A DNA stretch of 64,000 nt from Strongylocentrotus droebachiensis (taxonomy: Eukaryota; Echinodermata; Echinoidea; Camarodonta; Strongylocentrotidae): NCBI GenBank assembly GCA_035222895.1, contig JAVYIG010000035.1, positions 1 to 64,000 on the forward strand, in the 5' to 3' direction. The first letter of the stretch is position 1. Every line of letters starts with the position of its first letter. The notes below the pieces were generated by a model, which was given only the letters and a program-made list of their open reading frames with translations, did not search any database and was not told where the DNA came from. The position numbers and the translations under genes were made by a program. Below are positions 23,036 through 36,600 of the stretch, one piece after another.

Positions 23036-23189
23036 AACAAATGTCAGAAGGTTCACAAGATCGACAATTCGTGTTTCTCTGGATGCTGGAGGAATACGAA
23101 TAAGTGCTAAACATAACTTAATGGCGATGAAGGGAATCTCTTTTTCAATTCAAAGTTCAGAAAGTAAACTTCACATAAAGGCATTTTTT

Positions 23190-23535
23190 TCACTATACAG
23201 CGCATCCCAGAAAACACAAAGCCGAAAATTATTGATGTTTTATTATAACTTTATCACAATTATGATTAATAAATGACACATATTCTCAAAGTTTAGACCC
23301 TCCTCTTTAATGTGATGCAACTCATTATGATGCATATTTCACGCATGATTGATTACGGTCAATTTGAAGAGAGGAAACCAAAAAGTCATTTGGCGGACGG
23401 TATCTGAATTTCAAAGAAAAAAATCACATTATTTTCCAGAAAGTTCATTTTCTGCCCTTTCATACTTTAAACAAACAGAACGTTGTTATTCCTGGCTCAT
23501 ATTTCCTAATTATGAAAGGGCAGAAAATGAACCTT
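23190..23535. repeat. Dispersed repeat also at 35515-35840
   Basis: GCATCCCAGAAAA..., GATGCATATTTCACGCATGA and TTCATTTTCTGCC blocks are shared in the same order and orientation with 35515-35840. Confidence 0.7.
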
Positions 23536-23659
23536 GAGCCATAATACATGGCCGTACAGAGGATTTTTCATGTTGGGGACCGGGGGAAATTCAACGAATT
23601 ATTGAAAATTCATTGCATTTTTATTTTTTATTAGTGGGAACTGCCCCCTACCCTAGCCC

Positions 23660-23900
23660 CCGCTGCGTACAGTCATGGTTCAGGGACAAAGCAATGGCCT
23701 CGTAACTGTGAGGCCCCAGGATCAAAACCGTGTCGATGTGCTATATGAGTGCCCTTTTGTGGGGCATTAATCCTCATTAATTAAAGGCGTAGGTCCCCTA
23801 GTTGATAAGCATTTATTTATTTTATTTATTTATTTCTTATATTTATACCGGGTTGGCACATATCACCAAATTGGTGGTCTTCCATGAGGCCCTGTTTGGT
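23660..23900. repeat. tRNA-derived SINE-like fragment
   Basis: Includes GTGAGGCCCCAGGATCAAAA, similar to a degenerate T-arm/box B, followed by a tail ending in TTTATTT repeats. No complete tRNA fold. Confidence 0.35.
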
Positions 23901-25724
23901 AATAAAAAAAAATACCAGCATCAAAAACAAAATAGATAAATACACAAGCATATAAACAGGTAAAGTACAAATTAATTGGTATCCCCTTGAAGTAACTGAT
24001 CATTCAGGAATCGTCCTTGATCATTTACAAGTAATAGGTGAATGGAATTTTCAAATTAAATACAATTTTTAAACACGTTCATTTAATAATCCGATAAAGC
24101 TTAGTAGCATACACATGCTTTAGCAGTCACGCAAAACACACATTGGCAAATTATTATTCAATAAAATCTGAGAAAGTATACTATTATCTAGATCTATTCG
24201 GAATAAATTATTTTAAAAATAATTCCATAAATTGGGGTAAAACAAAAATATTCCAACTATATTAGCGACAGTGTAAGAAAGATTCATCCCGATACTACTT
24301 ATTAATTTTTCTTGGTTTCTGTAATGCCAATTGACATAAAACATAAAATCGCTTTTGAAAGTCATCCAAATTTAATGACATAAGATGCATAACTGCGAAG
24401 CGGTTCTAGGACAATTACCCCCTGGGCAATCACCCCCCGGAAATTTACCCCCGGAAAACTACCCCCGAAGGACAATTACCCCCCGGAAAATTACCCCCCG
24501 GAGAATAACCCCCCGAGGACAACTACCCCCCAAGGACAATAACCCCCCGGAAAATTACCCCCCGGAGAATTACCCCCGAGGACAACTACCCCCCGAGGAC
24601 AATTACCCCCCGGAAAATTACCCCCCGGACAACTACCCCTCGAGGACAACTACCCCCCAAGGACAATTACCCCCCCCCGAGGACAATTACCCCCCCGAGG
24701 ACAATTACCCCCCGAGGACAACTACCCCCCGATGACAACTACCCCCGAGGACAATTACCCCCCTGAGGACAATTACCCCCCGAGGACAACTACCCCCCGA
24801 GGACAATTACCCCCCGAGGACAACTACCCCCCGTGGGCAATCCGGATTTAATAGCAAAAGACGATCTGATACATTGAGAGATGGCTACAAACCTATAAGA
24901 CCCCCCTTCATGAACCCATATTCGTTCAAATACTAGCACGTTGTCTTCCTCGTTACTAAACATTTCCCTTTAATACATATAAGTTATACAACAGCAGTGC
25001 GGCTGCTGATGTCCACGAAGGATGTAAGTTTTAGGTAATTGTCAAGCGCTTCTCAAAATGCATAGAAATACATTTCTCTTGAGCAGCGTTATTTCAACTT
25101 TTTGAGTCATGGTACCCTCTTAAGAAATGAAAAGTTTCTCCCAAATCCCAAAGTCTTCACAGACTATCTATTTTGCATGACTCAGGCACTCGCCAAGTGT
25201 TATGTTCATGGGTGTCAATCCGGGGGGGGGGGGATGGGGGGATATATCCCCCCAATATTTCAGGTGGGGGGTGGCCTGTACAATCATCCCCCCAAACAAT
25301 TCACCATCAACAAAAAAATGAAGAGAAACATTAATGATGAGAGCCCGATGAGAGCAGTTAATGGTTATTACTCGCAAGATGACCATCAATATACACATTT
25401 TGCTATCTTATTTTCATAATACATACGTAAATGAGACATCCGTATATGAGACAAGAATAAATTGATGAATTTATTCAATTTATTCAATCAATAGCATCAT
25501 AGAAATGCAGTGCGCCAAATGCAAAGCCGCAGCGTTAAAAAGCAACGAGCTAAATGTCAAGCGCGAAGCGCGAAAGTGCAAAAATAAGTAGAGAGTGGGA
25601 GAGAGAGATAATGAGAGACAGAGAGGATACAGGCGCGTATCCAGGGGGCAGTCGCCCCCCCCCCCAAAAAAAAAAAAGAGAGAGAGAGAGAGAGAAAGAA
25701 GAAAGGACGTAGGTAGAAAAAAGA

Positions 25725-26450
25725 TTAAGAGTCGAGAACGGTACAACAAATCATCATCTTTCTCTAATAATGTAATGAAACGTCAAAGCTTGGCGCGGGA
25801 GGGGGGGGGGGGGGGGGGGGTGGGGGAACTGAATTCAGACAAGGATTAAGAGTCGAGAATGGTACAACGAATCGTCTTCTTTCTTTTGTAATTTAATGAA
25901 ACGTCAAAAGAAACTGATTTTTTGACTAGGATAAAGAGTCGAGAACGGTACAACGAATCGTCTTCTTTCTCTAATAATTTAATGAAACTTCAAAGCTTCC
26001 GCGCTTTAAGCGGGTGGGGGGAACTGAATTCAAACCAGGATTAAGAGTCGAGAACGGTACAACGAATCGTCTTCTTTCTCTAATAATTTAATGAAACGTC
26101 AAAGCTTCGCGCGGGAGGGGGGGGGGGGAATTGAATTTAGACAGGGATTAAGAGTCGAGAACGGTACAACGAATCGTCTTCTTTCCCTAATAATTTAATG
26201 AAACGTCAAAGCTTCGCGCGGGAGGGGGGGGGGGGAACTGAATTCAGACGAGGATTATGAGTCCAGAATGGTACAACGAATCGTCTTCTTTCTTTATCAA
26301 TTTAAAGAAATGTCAGAGATTCCGCGCTACGCACGGAGGAAGGGGAACTTCATTCAAACCAGGATTAAGAGTCGAGAACGGTACAACGAATCGTCTTCTT
26401 TCTCTAAAAATTTAAAGAAACATCAAAGCTTCCGCGTTTCGCGAGGGACG
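25725..26450. repeat. ~115-bp tandem satellite, six units
   Basis: Units begin GATTAAGAGTCGAGAACGGT, continue with CAACGAATCGTCTTCTTTCT and end in a G run before GAACTGAATTCA. Located inside the foldback element. Confidence 0.85.
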
Positions 26451-26599
26451 GGGAAACACCCTCCCTGCAGCCACCCCCTATAGGGAGCGCGCTTCGCGTG
26501 CTCACTACCGCCCCCCTAAAATAAAATCCTTGCTACGCGCTTGAGAGGATAATAACCCAAGTTGCAAGCCCACATGGGTCCCATGTTATCTGAAATGTT

Positions 26600-26900
26600 A
26601 TCTTAGTTTATTGAGGGTGACTTGAACAAATTAATAACTTGTAAGGGAGGGGGTGCTACCTGCCACACGCTTCTACCTCTTGGTTGCTTTGATCCATTGC
26701 CGAAATGATTTTGGCACCTATCATCCCACCCAACCACGGATAAAAATCGACACCGTTGTGACCAACAATGACGGTCGCATACTACAGGGTACCCATTTAA
26801 CACCTGGGTGGAGAGTAGCAAGTGCAGGTTAATATCTTGCCAAAGGATATTAGTGCCGGTGTCGTGATTCGAACCCTCGACCTGCGCATATCATACTCCC
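26600..26900 (-). repeat. tRNA-related repeat fragment
   Basis: The minus strand contains GAGGGTTCGAATCACGACAC, a good box B/T-arm, but no D-arm at the right distance. Likely a SINE or composite repeat, not a working tRNA. Confidence 0.4.
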
Positions 26901-27719
26901 GCATGACAACATAGATAACAGAAATATATAGATAACGTGAAGAAAACCTTAATTTCGGATCATGGACGAGGGCCCATTATACAAAGAGAAATACACGATC
27001 AGCTTATTAAAAAAGTTACAGAGGATGCATAAATGAAATATTACATCCTAATTTCTTTGTTTTGCCATTGTTGGTGAGAGAGGCTGTAAGGCGTACTCAT
27101 CTGCGCGCAATGTATTGTTGAATTTCTTTAAAAAATGTAATTTCTGTTCTTTATTCGGTAGCAAAACTTCGGGGGAATTGGGCACCTCCCCCCCCCCCCC
27201 CACATCGAAGATAATAATTTGAAAACACTGAAATGAACTTCACAAATAGAAATTGAAAGTTTATGACATTTTCTGTAAAGAGCAATTTGGAGAGAAGCTC
27301 GCATTATTTGTCACAGTGTTACAAATTCCTCGGGGGTGATTGTCATTGGGGGTAGTTGTCTTTGGGGGGTAGTTGTCCTCGGAGGAGGGGGTAGTTGTCC
27401 TCGGGGGGTAATTGTCCTCGGGGGTAGTTGTCCTCGGGGGTAGTTGTCCTCGGGGGTAATTGTCCTCGGGGGGTAGTTGTCCTCGGGGGTAATTTTCCGG
27501 GGGGTAATTGTCCTTGGGGGGTAATTGTCCTCCGGGGGTAATTCTCCGGGGGGTAATTTTCTTGGGGGTAATTGTCCTTGGGGGGTAATTGTCCTCGGGG
27601 GGTAATTCTCCGGGGGGTAATTTTCTGGGGGGTAATTGTCCGTGGGGGGTAGTTTTCCGGGTGGTGATTTTCCGGGGGGTGATTGCCCAGGGGGTAATTG
27701 TCCTGATACGCTGCGAAGT

Positions 27720-29400
27720 GTGTAGCATTTCACGTCATTACAACAACAAAAAGAAGAAAAAAGCGCCACCTGTACCAGGTTTTGCTGTACTATTAACATC
27801 GCTGTTGTTTACGTATCCTACGATCACACTGTACTCTAATCGAATTTAATATGAACCATCTATATATATATATATACGACTGAAAATACCATTATAATTG
27901 AAAAGAAAGGCTTATAGCATCCCACGGAACTCTTCGTTTTCCTCAAAAAAAATCATGCATGCCCGTTCAGGAGCCATTTTGTCAACTTTAGGTCCATTTT
28001 CATACCTTTCTTTCAACCTACATATCTCCGCTTTCCTAAATGCTACAAACTTCTCACAAACTCGTCTAGATAGTCCTTAAAATAGCAATCGAACAGAAAT
28101 TGTGCATATTTTCGTATATTACATTTTTTACGCAACTTTTATCCTCTGATTACTTCGAAAAAAAACGTTTGAAACTATTTTTTTTTTAGACATTTCTGAC
28201 ATGAACAGATCCTGAATACGGGACTGCATAATTTCTAACAAGCATTGTTTATACATAAACTACTATGACATTTTTGTTGCATATACATTAAGAAATAAAT
28301 CAAAATTCGTTTTATTATCAATGCAATGATATAACTGTACAGTAATTATTATATGACAATTCGATAATTAAATGTCCACACTTCAATTCTATTGTAAGCT
28401 TCATTACGTACGACATGCTTATTTACCCATTATCAACGCAACTATTATGACATAAAATAAAAAAAATCATTCATTAACGCTAATCTAACAATATGCATCA
28501 GAACACTCAGCATTCAAAGAAACGAACTTTTTTACTTCTTTACTTCTTCCTAAAAAAACTATTAGACTACAATTTTACTTCACATACTTTTTATATACAC
28601 TGACATGTTAAGCATAATATGGTGCTTTGGAAAATAGAACTTTAATTTTCATACTTTCTTAGAAAAAGCTGTTATTTTTATTACAGGTTTTCTGTCTAAT
28701 TTCGATTTTTTTTCAGTCCATTTGATAAAACGTTCGTTCAATAGGCCATTTTGGTAATGTGATCAAATGTAATGCATAAGTCTTGGTTAGTTGCCTCATT
28801 ACGAATTATTTCATTCACCTGTTACAAACAAATGTGTTTGAAGAGCCAGAATTCAAACTGCATACATAAGTCGTTGCTAGGTTGGACAAATGTTGACTTG
28901 CCCTACCTAGCAACACGAAATAGGACAATAAATTAGATAGGTAAATTTGCGAAATTGGCCGGAAAACCCATGATATAATTAGCAACTTTTTATACACGTA
29001 GGCACAACATGCACAAGGAGAAAACAAAATCTTCATTAACAAGGATTTTTCAATATTTTTGGATAACGCGGTTGTTATTTTGTTCGGTTCCCCCTAGTAC
29101 AACATTTTAAACAGCCAAGAATTATAAATAATCCGATTTAACCTCAACAACATAAACAACACCACACCATCGACTCTCATATCAATATCGCTTTACATAG
29201 CTAACTATAAAACTATATACCAAATGTTTTATTGTCATGGTAATAAGATTCCATATTTTATCATTGTTATTATTATTTATTCGGCAATTCACAAGAATTA
29301 TAACGATGTGAATATGAGTAAACAAACATTAAGAGAATGTCAATTATAAATGCACAATCTTCCTGGAGGTCCATTTTGTGCATCAGTTGGCTGCCGGGGA
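27720..29400. other. Intergenic, nothing recognised
   Basis: AT-rich single-copy-looking sequence between the foldback element and the 3' end of gene 2. Long open frames, RNA genes and repeats were looked for and not seen. The 3' untranslated region and poly(A) signal of gene 2 may lie in its right part. Confidence 0.6.
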
Positions 29401-29414
29401 AGAGGAAAGCAAAC

Positions 29415-29470
29415 TTAATCCCTGTAACCTATTGGTCCCTCTTCCCGACCAACAGGTGCACCCAGAAGAC
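29415..29470 (-). CDS. Possible further 3' exon of gene 2
   Basis: After ATATTTTGCAG a 56-base open piece (phase 1) gives LLGAPVGREEGPIGYRD and a stop. It could join from an internal donor in the previous exon (CCTG|GTATGA). A related segment lies at 20599-20651. Weak evidence: similarity between the two places and splice-like edges only. Confidence 0.25.
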
Positions 29471-30524
29471 CTGCAAAATATAGCATGAAGGTAAATAGAA
29501 TGTATTGCATTTCATAAAAACCAGCTAACAAAGACAAGGCACACGGAGGAAATCAATTTTTTTATTTAATTTTTGTTTTTGTTTTTTATTTTTGATGACA
29601 CTAGGTCATGACACGATACTGAACATAAACATGAGGAATTAATTCTGACTTAAAAACTATTGCATAAAATGCCAAGTAGGTAAACTGAAAAGATGAAGTA
29701 TGAAACTGAGAAAAGAACAAAATATGAGACCATGTAGTTGCGCAATGACAAGAATGTCTAAAATAATACAGGTTGACCGGTATATAGAAGTTAAAAAAAC
29801 ATGGTAAAGGAAGTGAATATAAACATAGGCTTAGTGGGCTCCAGGCGAGTAATTAAAGAAACTGAGAGAGCAAATACATTAAAGAACAATTTATATTATA
29901 TTATACAAACAATATATAAAGAAGCTCCGTTTAAAATATCCAGAAGATGTTTATAGAAGGGAGAAGAAAAAAAAGAGACATAACAATGATAAGATCAAAA
30001 TTATAGTTTTGGCTCAGAAATGTTACAGAGAAGTAGGCAAATAAATGATTACAAAACATACTGTAATTATTACATTAAGCTCTCGTAAATTAAATTAAAC
30101 AACAACTTCAAAAGAAAAAGTTAATCAAAGAACTCATACTGAATAATAACGCTTAATAATTAAACCTCCAATCAAACTCATGAAAGGATAACCGTAGAAA
30201 CAACTACTGCATAACACTAATTGCAACAAATATGTTGTACTTTATGATACAATGTCTTTATTCGCTTTCTAAAGACTTTGGAAATATTGTCACCAGTAAC
30301 CATCATCACCGCACAGTGAATTTAATTTAAAAAATCCTTCTAGGTAGGCCTACCCACTTATATAGTACATCCGGGTGTTGCGTGACAAATGTAGATCAAT
30401 GTCTTTAAAGAGGACATCGTTGCTTTGTAGGAGCTCGTACCCGCAACCTTCATATGCTCAATCAAGTATTCGAGGTACTCATTTAGGGCACCTGTTATAA
30501 GGACGTGGTGTTACTGATTAGTCC

Positions 30525-30623
30525 TTAGGTTGAGTGACTAGAGACACCGGCTTGGTTTTGTGTTGGATCTACTGGAGCTGGAGCGACTCGGATCAACCTC
30601 ATACCAGGCTTAGCTTCACTTCC
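30525..30623 (-). CDS. Gene 2 exon: alternative C-terminal tail
   Basis: A 99-base open segment after a good pyrimidine tract and TTTCGTCAG|GGA acceptor: GSEAKPGMRLIRVAPAPVDP then TQNQAGVSSHST and stop at 30525. It would follow in phase 0 from the alternative donor at 31405. If used, the tail is longer and Pro-rich. No poly(A) signal was pinned down. Confidence 0.5.
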   Translation of the reverse strand, partial: GSEAKPGMRLIRVAPAPVDPTQNQAGVSSHST

Positions 30624-33600
30624 CTGACGAAACAAAATGGTAGATAACAAAACAAAAATGGTAGATAACAAAACAAAATGGTAGATAACATCAATAAAAT
30701 AACAAAGAAATATCCCCCCCCCCGCCAAAAAAAGAAAGAAGAAGAGAAGTAGAAAGTAACCTTATATGATTGCAATAAAAATAAAAATGCATATTATTAG
30801 ATCCTAAATAATGAAACAATAATAATACTATAAAAAAACACGACACCTCCACACACAAATGTTTGTTTGTGAATATAACAATTTTACAGTTGAATATAGC
30901 CAACATATATTTTTATATGAATCAACCATACAATGCCAATTTTCACACATTCAATTTGGGGAGCAGCATTTCACTTGACAAACGCCTTTGTTATACAAAA
31001 CGTCGTTATTCATTCGCCCCAACAAACTCATGAGAGAAGTGCCACAAGACAATGTGGCCGTGTCATTTCAGTTAACATTGTAAAAACAAAGATTCTCATA
31101 CCAGCACAATAATTCACGCAAAAGATAACATTTTGAGGCTCATGAAAAACATTAATCAGACTAAAATTTTCCCAGTATTGTTTCCCTCTTTCTAGCATCA
31201 TCACGTATAACAGACGCGCCCCCCCCCCCAGAAAAAAAAAATATATATATATAATAGATGCGCGATTAGTTCGAATCAGAATCGAGCGGTTACACACATG
31301 CGCGTACAAAAACACTGGGCAGATATATGCTATTATTGCAATAGAAAGAAAAATATATAATAATTGCATAATTAGATAAAAGTGTAAAATTAAACTTCAT
31401 TTACTTCAGTTGTTGAAACTGTACTGGGATTTGTGATCGAAGCCCTGCTTTCACGAGATTTGCGAACATGTTCTCTGATGGCGTTTCGAACCTGTTGTAA
31501 TAATACAAAATCACAATAATAGAGACTTTCTGTTTGATGTCATGTTAAAGGCTAAATCGGAAGCGCCATATCATGTGCACTGTCTGTCTTGTCTGTTTCG
31601 AGGAGTTGCACATATTTACTGTGGACTATCGGACACTCGCAGTTTTGAAGAATTTCTTTCTTTAAATAGGCGGTTGGGAGATCAATATTCGAATATTATT
31701 TTGTATATAGCCTACTGCTAATACAAAATCCACGATGAAATTAACTTGTCTTTATACACTAAACACGAATTACAAGCAGCATATTTTGGGGCGTAAGATT
31801 TACATTTTTGCCTGTTGCATCATAGCTATCCTTTCTCTACGATAAGGCCCATCTTTACTTCTTTACAGAGCAAATTCCCCGAAATAAAATTGTTTTGAAT
31901 GTCTGATGCCAGCTATGATTTCATTACATACCTCCGAATTGAGAAAGCAATAGAGCCATGCGACGAAGAACCCCTGCAAGGATACAACGGAAATTATCTA
32001 CGTTAGTACGATACATGCACAGCACTCAACTTAGAAATGAACGTCTCGTAGTAGTAAAACAAAAATGAAAAATACAAGTAAAAAAATTGAAGACACATAT
32101 GCCCGTGCATGGTTAAAATTAAATTTGAGTACTGAGCAGACCATTACATCAAGAAGGCAGAAATTATCTAGGACCTAATCTGCGTTGATTGCCTGTGAGG
32201 TTTTTGAAAATAACAAACGAAAAAATTCTTGTCAGATGGAAAAATCAGTGCACACAAACATGGTACGGCAGTACAGAAATTAGTAGGATCAAACTTTGGT
32301 TCAAAGATATGATATATTTAGTTATTGGAATTTGATGGTTTTTCAAGATTTTCAATATGATATTTTCCCTTATTGTTAAATGGTATGTTGAATATTTCAA
32401 ATTATTTGTTTTCACTTCTACAGAGCCAAAGAGCTCAACCTTCTCTTTAAAGAAAAGGTAGGATAATCTTCGTTTCATCGGCCCCGCCCTCTCCTTCTTT
32501 CTTTTAGTTTCCATTTTGTTTACATTGAAAATTAAAATCATCATGACACTGACATCATAGTGTTGGATTACAACGCCAGGTTAGCACTGATATTAGAAGA
32601 TACCTGAAGAGAATTGAGCAGGTTGAAGGTGTATTCCAAAGCCTTGACGTGAGGGAAAACTGCCACTACAGGTGTCAATAGCCAAGCGATACCAAGCAGG
32701 GGGAAGAGCAACAAAGTGCTCCGAAGTCCAGCTCTGCAAAGCAGTGACAAAGAGAATTTACACAATGATTTTTTACAAACATATACAAAAACATTGGAAC
32801 CCACACGCACCTATCCAAATCTATACACAAGTTTAACAAAATACCCACACACACAACTATCCAAACCCAAACATACACACATATCCAAACCCACACAAAA
32901 CTATCCAAAACCACACACACAAACACACGCGCACACGCACATACACACGCACACGCACGCACACGCACGTACACACACACAATCACGCACACACACAGAG
33001 ACACGTACATCCAAGCACACACCCTTCCAAACCCACAAAGATATACATACACACTCACATTCATTCCTCAACCATTAATGAGTCAATAACCAATGTATAG
33101 CAAGCAATATGAGGAGAAACGGAGGGCTCTAAAGATCAGCTCTGAATAAAAACAAAATGATTTGGCAAAATTTACATGAAGAAGGAATTCGGAACTGACA
33201 ATAGAGGCGTAAGCCTGCGTTCATAATAGGTCATAAGTAAGTATAAATAATTTAGATGATTTACTCTTTAAAAAAGTACTTTCTAAACATTTACTTAATC
33301 GAGACAAAAGGTAAAGCAAGAACATGTCGTAAATGGGAAAATTATTGAAGAGTAATTAGTTTATTACTTGATTTGCTTGATCTTATCGTTGTCAAGTTGA
33401 CCTCGAGATGCAGACACAACTGTCTTTACAACCAGTAGGAGAATAACTACGTTGACCTAGAAGCGGAAATAAATGTATACATTTTTTATAATTTTCCTGC
33501 TAATGATGAGATTCTAATCAATATATATGTATTATCGCAGACACAAGGCAAGCTTCTAACGTTAAAACTTCCGTATTAAGGAATTGTTCGACTGTTATCT

Positions 33601-36600
33601 TGTTTTTCTTTTGCCGGTGATCATGCTTAGGGTAACATTGTATTTAAATATCGCGATACGACGATACAAAATCGTAGGCCTAACATTTAAAATATGCATA
33701 ACATATGAAACTTAACTTAATGAGGTTTATATTTCGATTACATAATTATGCATATTATCCTTTTAAAAAATCTCCTTTAGTCACTGGGCGATAAGAGTTG
33801 CAATAAAACAGATATAACGAGCATTTTGCAACATTAAACTTCTGTAAACTCATGGTTTCAAGTGCGCATTTGAGTACTTCCACAATTTGAATTTTACATG
33901 GTATTTATCAAAATACGACAGGGTAAGATATTTAAAAAAAATTATATTTGAAAAGTTGCAGCTGGTGATTGAAAGAGCTGCTTAATTTCAATTTAGAGGG
34001 AAACTGTTGGATTTGTTTCAGAGTGCTGCTATTATAACAATTTAAAATGAAAAATTCAAACATTCTAAAAGGAAGCTTTAATTTTACGATTTATTCGCTG
34101 CTATTTTCTATTGGAGTGCAAACGTGGGCCTTATTTGAGAGTGCAGCTGCTATTTCACTATGTTTGTTCGATACTTAAAAGGACAACCAACCCTTGTTAT
34201 AAGTTTACTTGTGTAATGGCAAAAAAATTAGAGAAACTGCATGGCTAAAGTTGGAAAAAATCGAACCAATAAGATGGGAATTATGAATGTTTGAAACATG
34301 AGATTAATTAATCTACGCAAATCTCAAATTTGATATTTCTCCATTGGATTGTGGCGTAGCAATTAAAAAATCTCTCATTAGTCGTGTAAACAATATATTT
34401 TGGGTGTCATACTCTTTATCATACAATAATGAAATATATTGACACTTTAAACACTTTTTGTATTGAAAAAATTAGAGGGAAATTGTCTGCCACTACACCA
34501 CAGTAACATGACCGCTTTGGCCAATTTAAAGTTCCCATGCGTCTAACGATAACAACTTGAACATATCAAAACTTTCTTCTTTTTCGTCTGATTTCGTAAA
34601 AACTTTTACCGGGCTGGATCTATGATATGTTTCCATTACTTTATACGAGTTGTATGTTGAGGTTGGATTTGTTTTTCTTTAAAAATGTTAGTAAGGAACG
34701 TGGTGCCAAACAACAACAACATAATGTGCAAAACATTATTGTAATCTTCTCTTATCGGTATTTTGGGGAAAATTACCCAACTGATTAGTAAAGGGTAATC
34801 ATGATATAAATATCCAGGCTTTCCAAGCTTCCGTACGACTCCCCCCCCCCCCCAAACAAAAAAAAAGAACAAACTAATACTAATACCCCCAAAATAACAA
34901 ATAAACAAAAAAACAAATCGCACACTATTACAAGTTTCTTACGAGTACGATTGCTATAGCCGGGCCGGTGAATGCCCAGATTGTCCCATCAGTTGGATTC
35001 AGCCAGCAACTGTATTTTAAATTGGAAGATAAAGATAAAAAATTTACTTCAACAATGCAAAAGTTTAAATTGTTTGCACTCGTTATGGGAGCCTTTGTAA
35101 ATATTTGACATTGAAACTATGCTATTACAATGCAACTGATTTCCGTGGAATATCATATATATTGATAATAATAGTTTTTTAAATAAAATTATGCTCACCT
35201 TAGTTCATAGCCATAGCTTTGATGCTTAACGCCTCCAGTTATGATGAGTATCACGGCTGGACCACCTTCGAAAGAAGGAAATAGTGTGGTATATTGCAAA
35301 TGGCGGATGTGATAGTTTGATTCTACAGTGTATAGGTTAAATTAAAGCCAAACTATATTACTTTAACAAGCCAATCACTGTAAATATTCATCATTAGCTT
35401 AATCTTAAGTTACAGTGGGTATTGATTTGCCTCTGGCAGCGTTGTCTAGTAAATCCGTAAAATCTGAACTTACCCTACCGTAAAATACCATAAAACAGAT
35501 TTGAATATCTGGATTGTACAGTGCATCCCAGAAAAAACGAAACCGAGAATTATCGATGTTTTATCATAAATGAATGACAATCATATTTATTAAATGAAAC
35601 ATACTTTTAAAGCTTAGATCCTCCTCTTTCTTTTGATGCAACTCATACGATGCATATTTCACGCATGAGTGATTAAAACAATTTGAAGAGAGGGTACCAA
35701 AAATACGTTTGGCGGGCGGTATCTGAATTTCAAAGAGAAAATCAAATTTCTAGAAAGTTCATTTTCTGCCTTTTAATATGACACCTCGATCAGGAGAAAT
35801 GAGCCAGGAATAACAACGTTCTGTTTGTTTAAAGTAATTCTTGCATTTCCATAATTTGATTAAACGAATTCGTTTTCACTGGCTGCCTGCCGAAGCAACA
35901 AACAGAGTTAACAAAGGACTTAACTCCATTTCGTTGACGATCAGCCATGCATCAAGTCTTTCGTCTTGTTTGTGCATGGCTGATCGTCAAAGAAACGGAA
36001 TTAAGTTTTTAAATGCAGAATGCAGTTTTTGACCATATAAATGCTGTGAGTGATTATCATCAACCTACCCCATCCTAAGATTCCATAAACCCAAGTTCGA
36101 GGGTTACCAGAGTCAAAAACTTGGATGATCTGACGATAGAGGTGTACACCCTCGACGAGCATCCAAAACATCATTGCTAGGGAGAAGTAGTGCAGGATAA
36201 AGGCATATGCCTTGCATGCAGACTATGCAAGAGGTCCACATAAGAGATGAGATATAATATCATATAATGTTAAAGATAAAGGTGAGTTCTGTTTAAAAAA
36301 AAAAAAAAATGCTCACAGAATCAAACGAAACTTACACTGAATGTTCAAGATTACAAATAAATGTCATTTGTCAAACAATTTAGGAAGAAAATGTATACTG
36401 GCGGAGTAATGAGCATAAACAGATTAGGAAATCAAGGTTAGTACTTCCCCGACACCATTTGTGTTGTCCCATATACATCTTTCTGTGTACAGTGCTTGTT
36501 ACTTAGCCAAGACTGGGCCAAATTTATTATGATTTTGATGAATCCAGAACTTTGCAGTACACACCAATACTTACATGCTACATGATCAACTTTTTCTGAT

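Larger units (their letters stand above)
24401..27710. mobile_element. 3.3-kb foldback element, 8-bp target duplication
   Basis: Flanked by the perfect direct repeat CTGCGAAG (24393-24400 and 27711-27718). The ends are inverted: CGGTTCTAGGACAATTACCC on the left and its near complement on the right. Both arms (about 24410-24843 and 27320-27705) are 15- to 16-bp minisatellites of GGACAATTACCCCCCG type in opposite orientation. The interior contains a ~115-bp satellite (25725-26450), a C/G-run segment and tRNA-like pieces. No transposase seen. Open frames across the arms are artefacts. Confidence 0.85.

Noticed and set aside
24385..24735. Pro/Arg/Thr-rich open frames (also 27261-27799 on the minus strand)
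   Set aside because: Minisatellite arms of the foldback element read in frame; not proteins.
24401..27710. CRISPR-like array
   Set aside because: Repeats are contiguous without unique spacers of constant size, and the genome is eukaryotic.
34636..34923. Minus-strand frame overlapping a C run
   Set aside because: Intronic; composition-driven, no conservation seen, and placed between well-supported exons.
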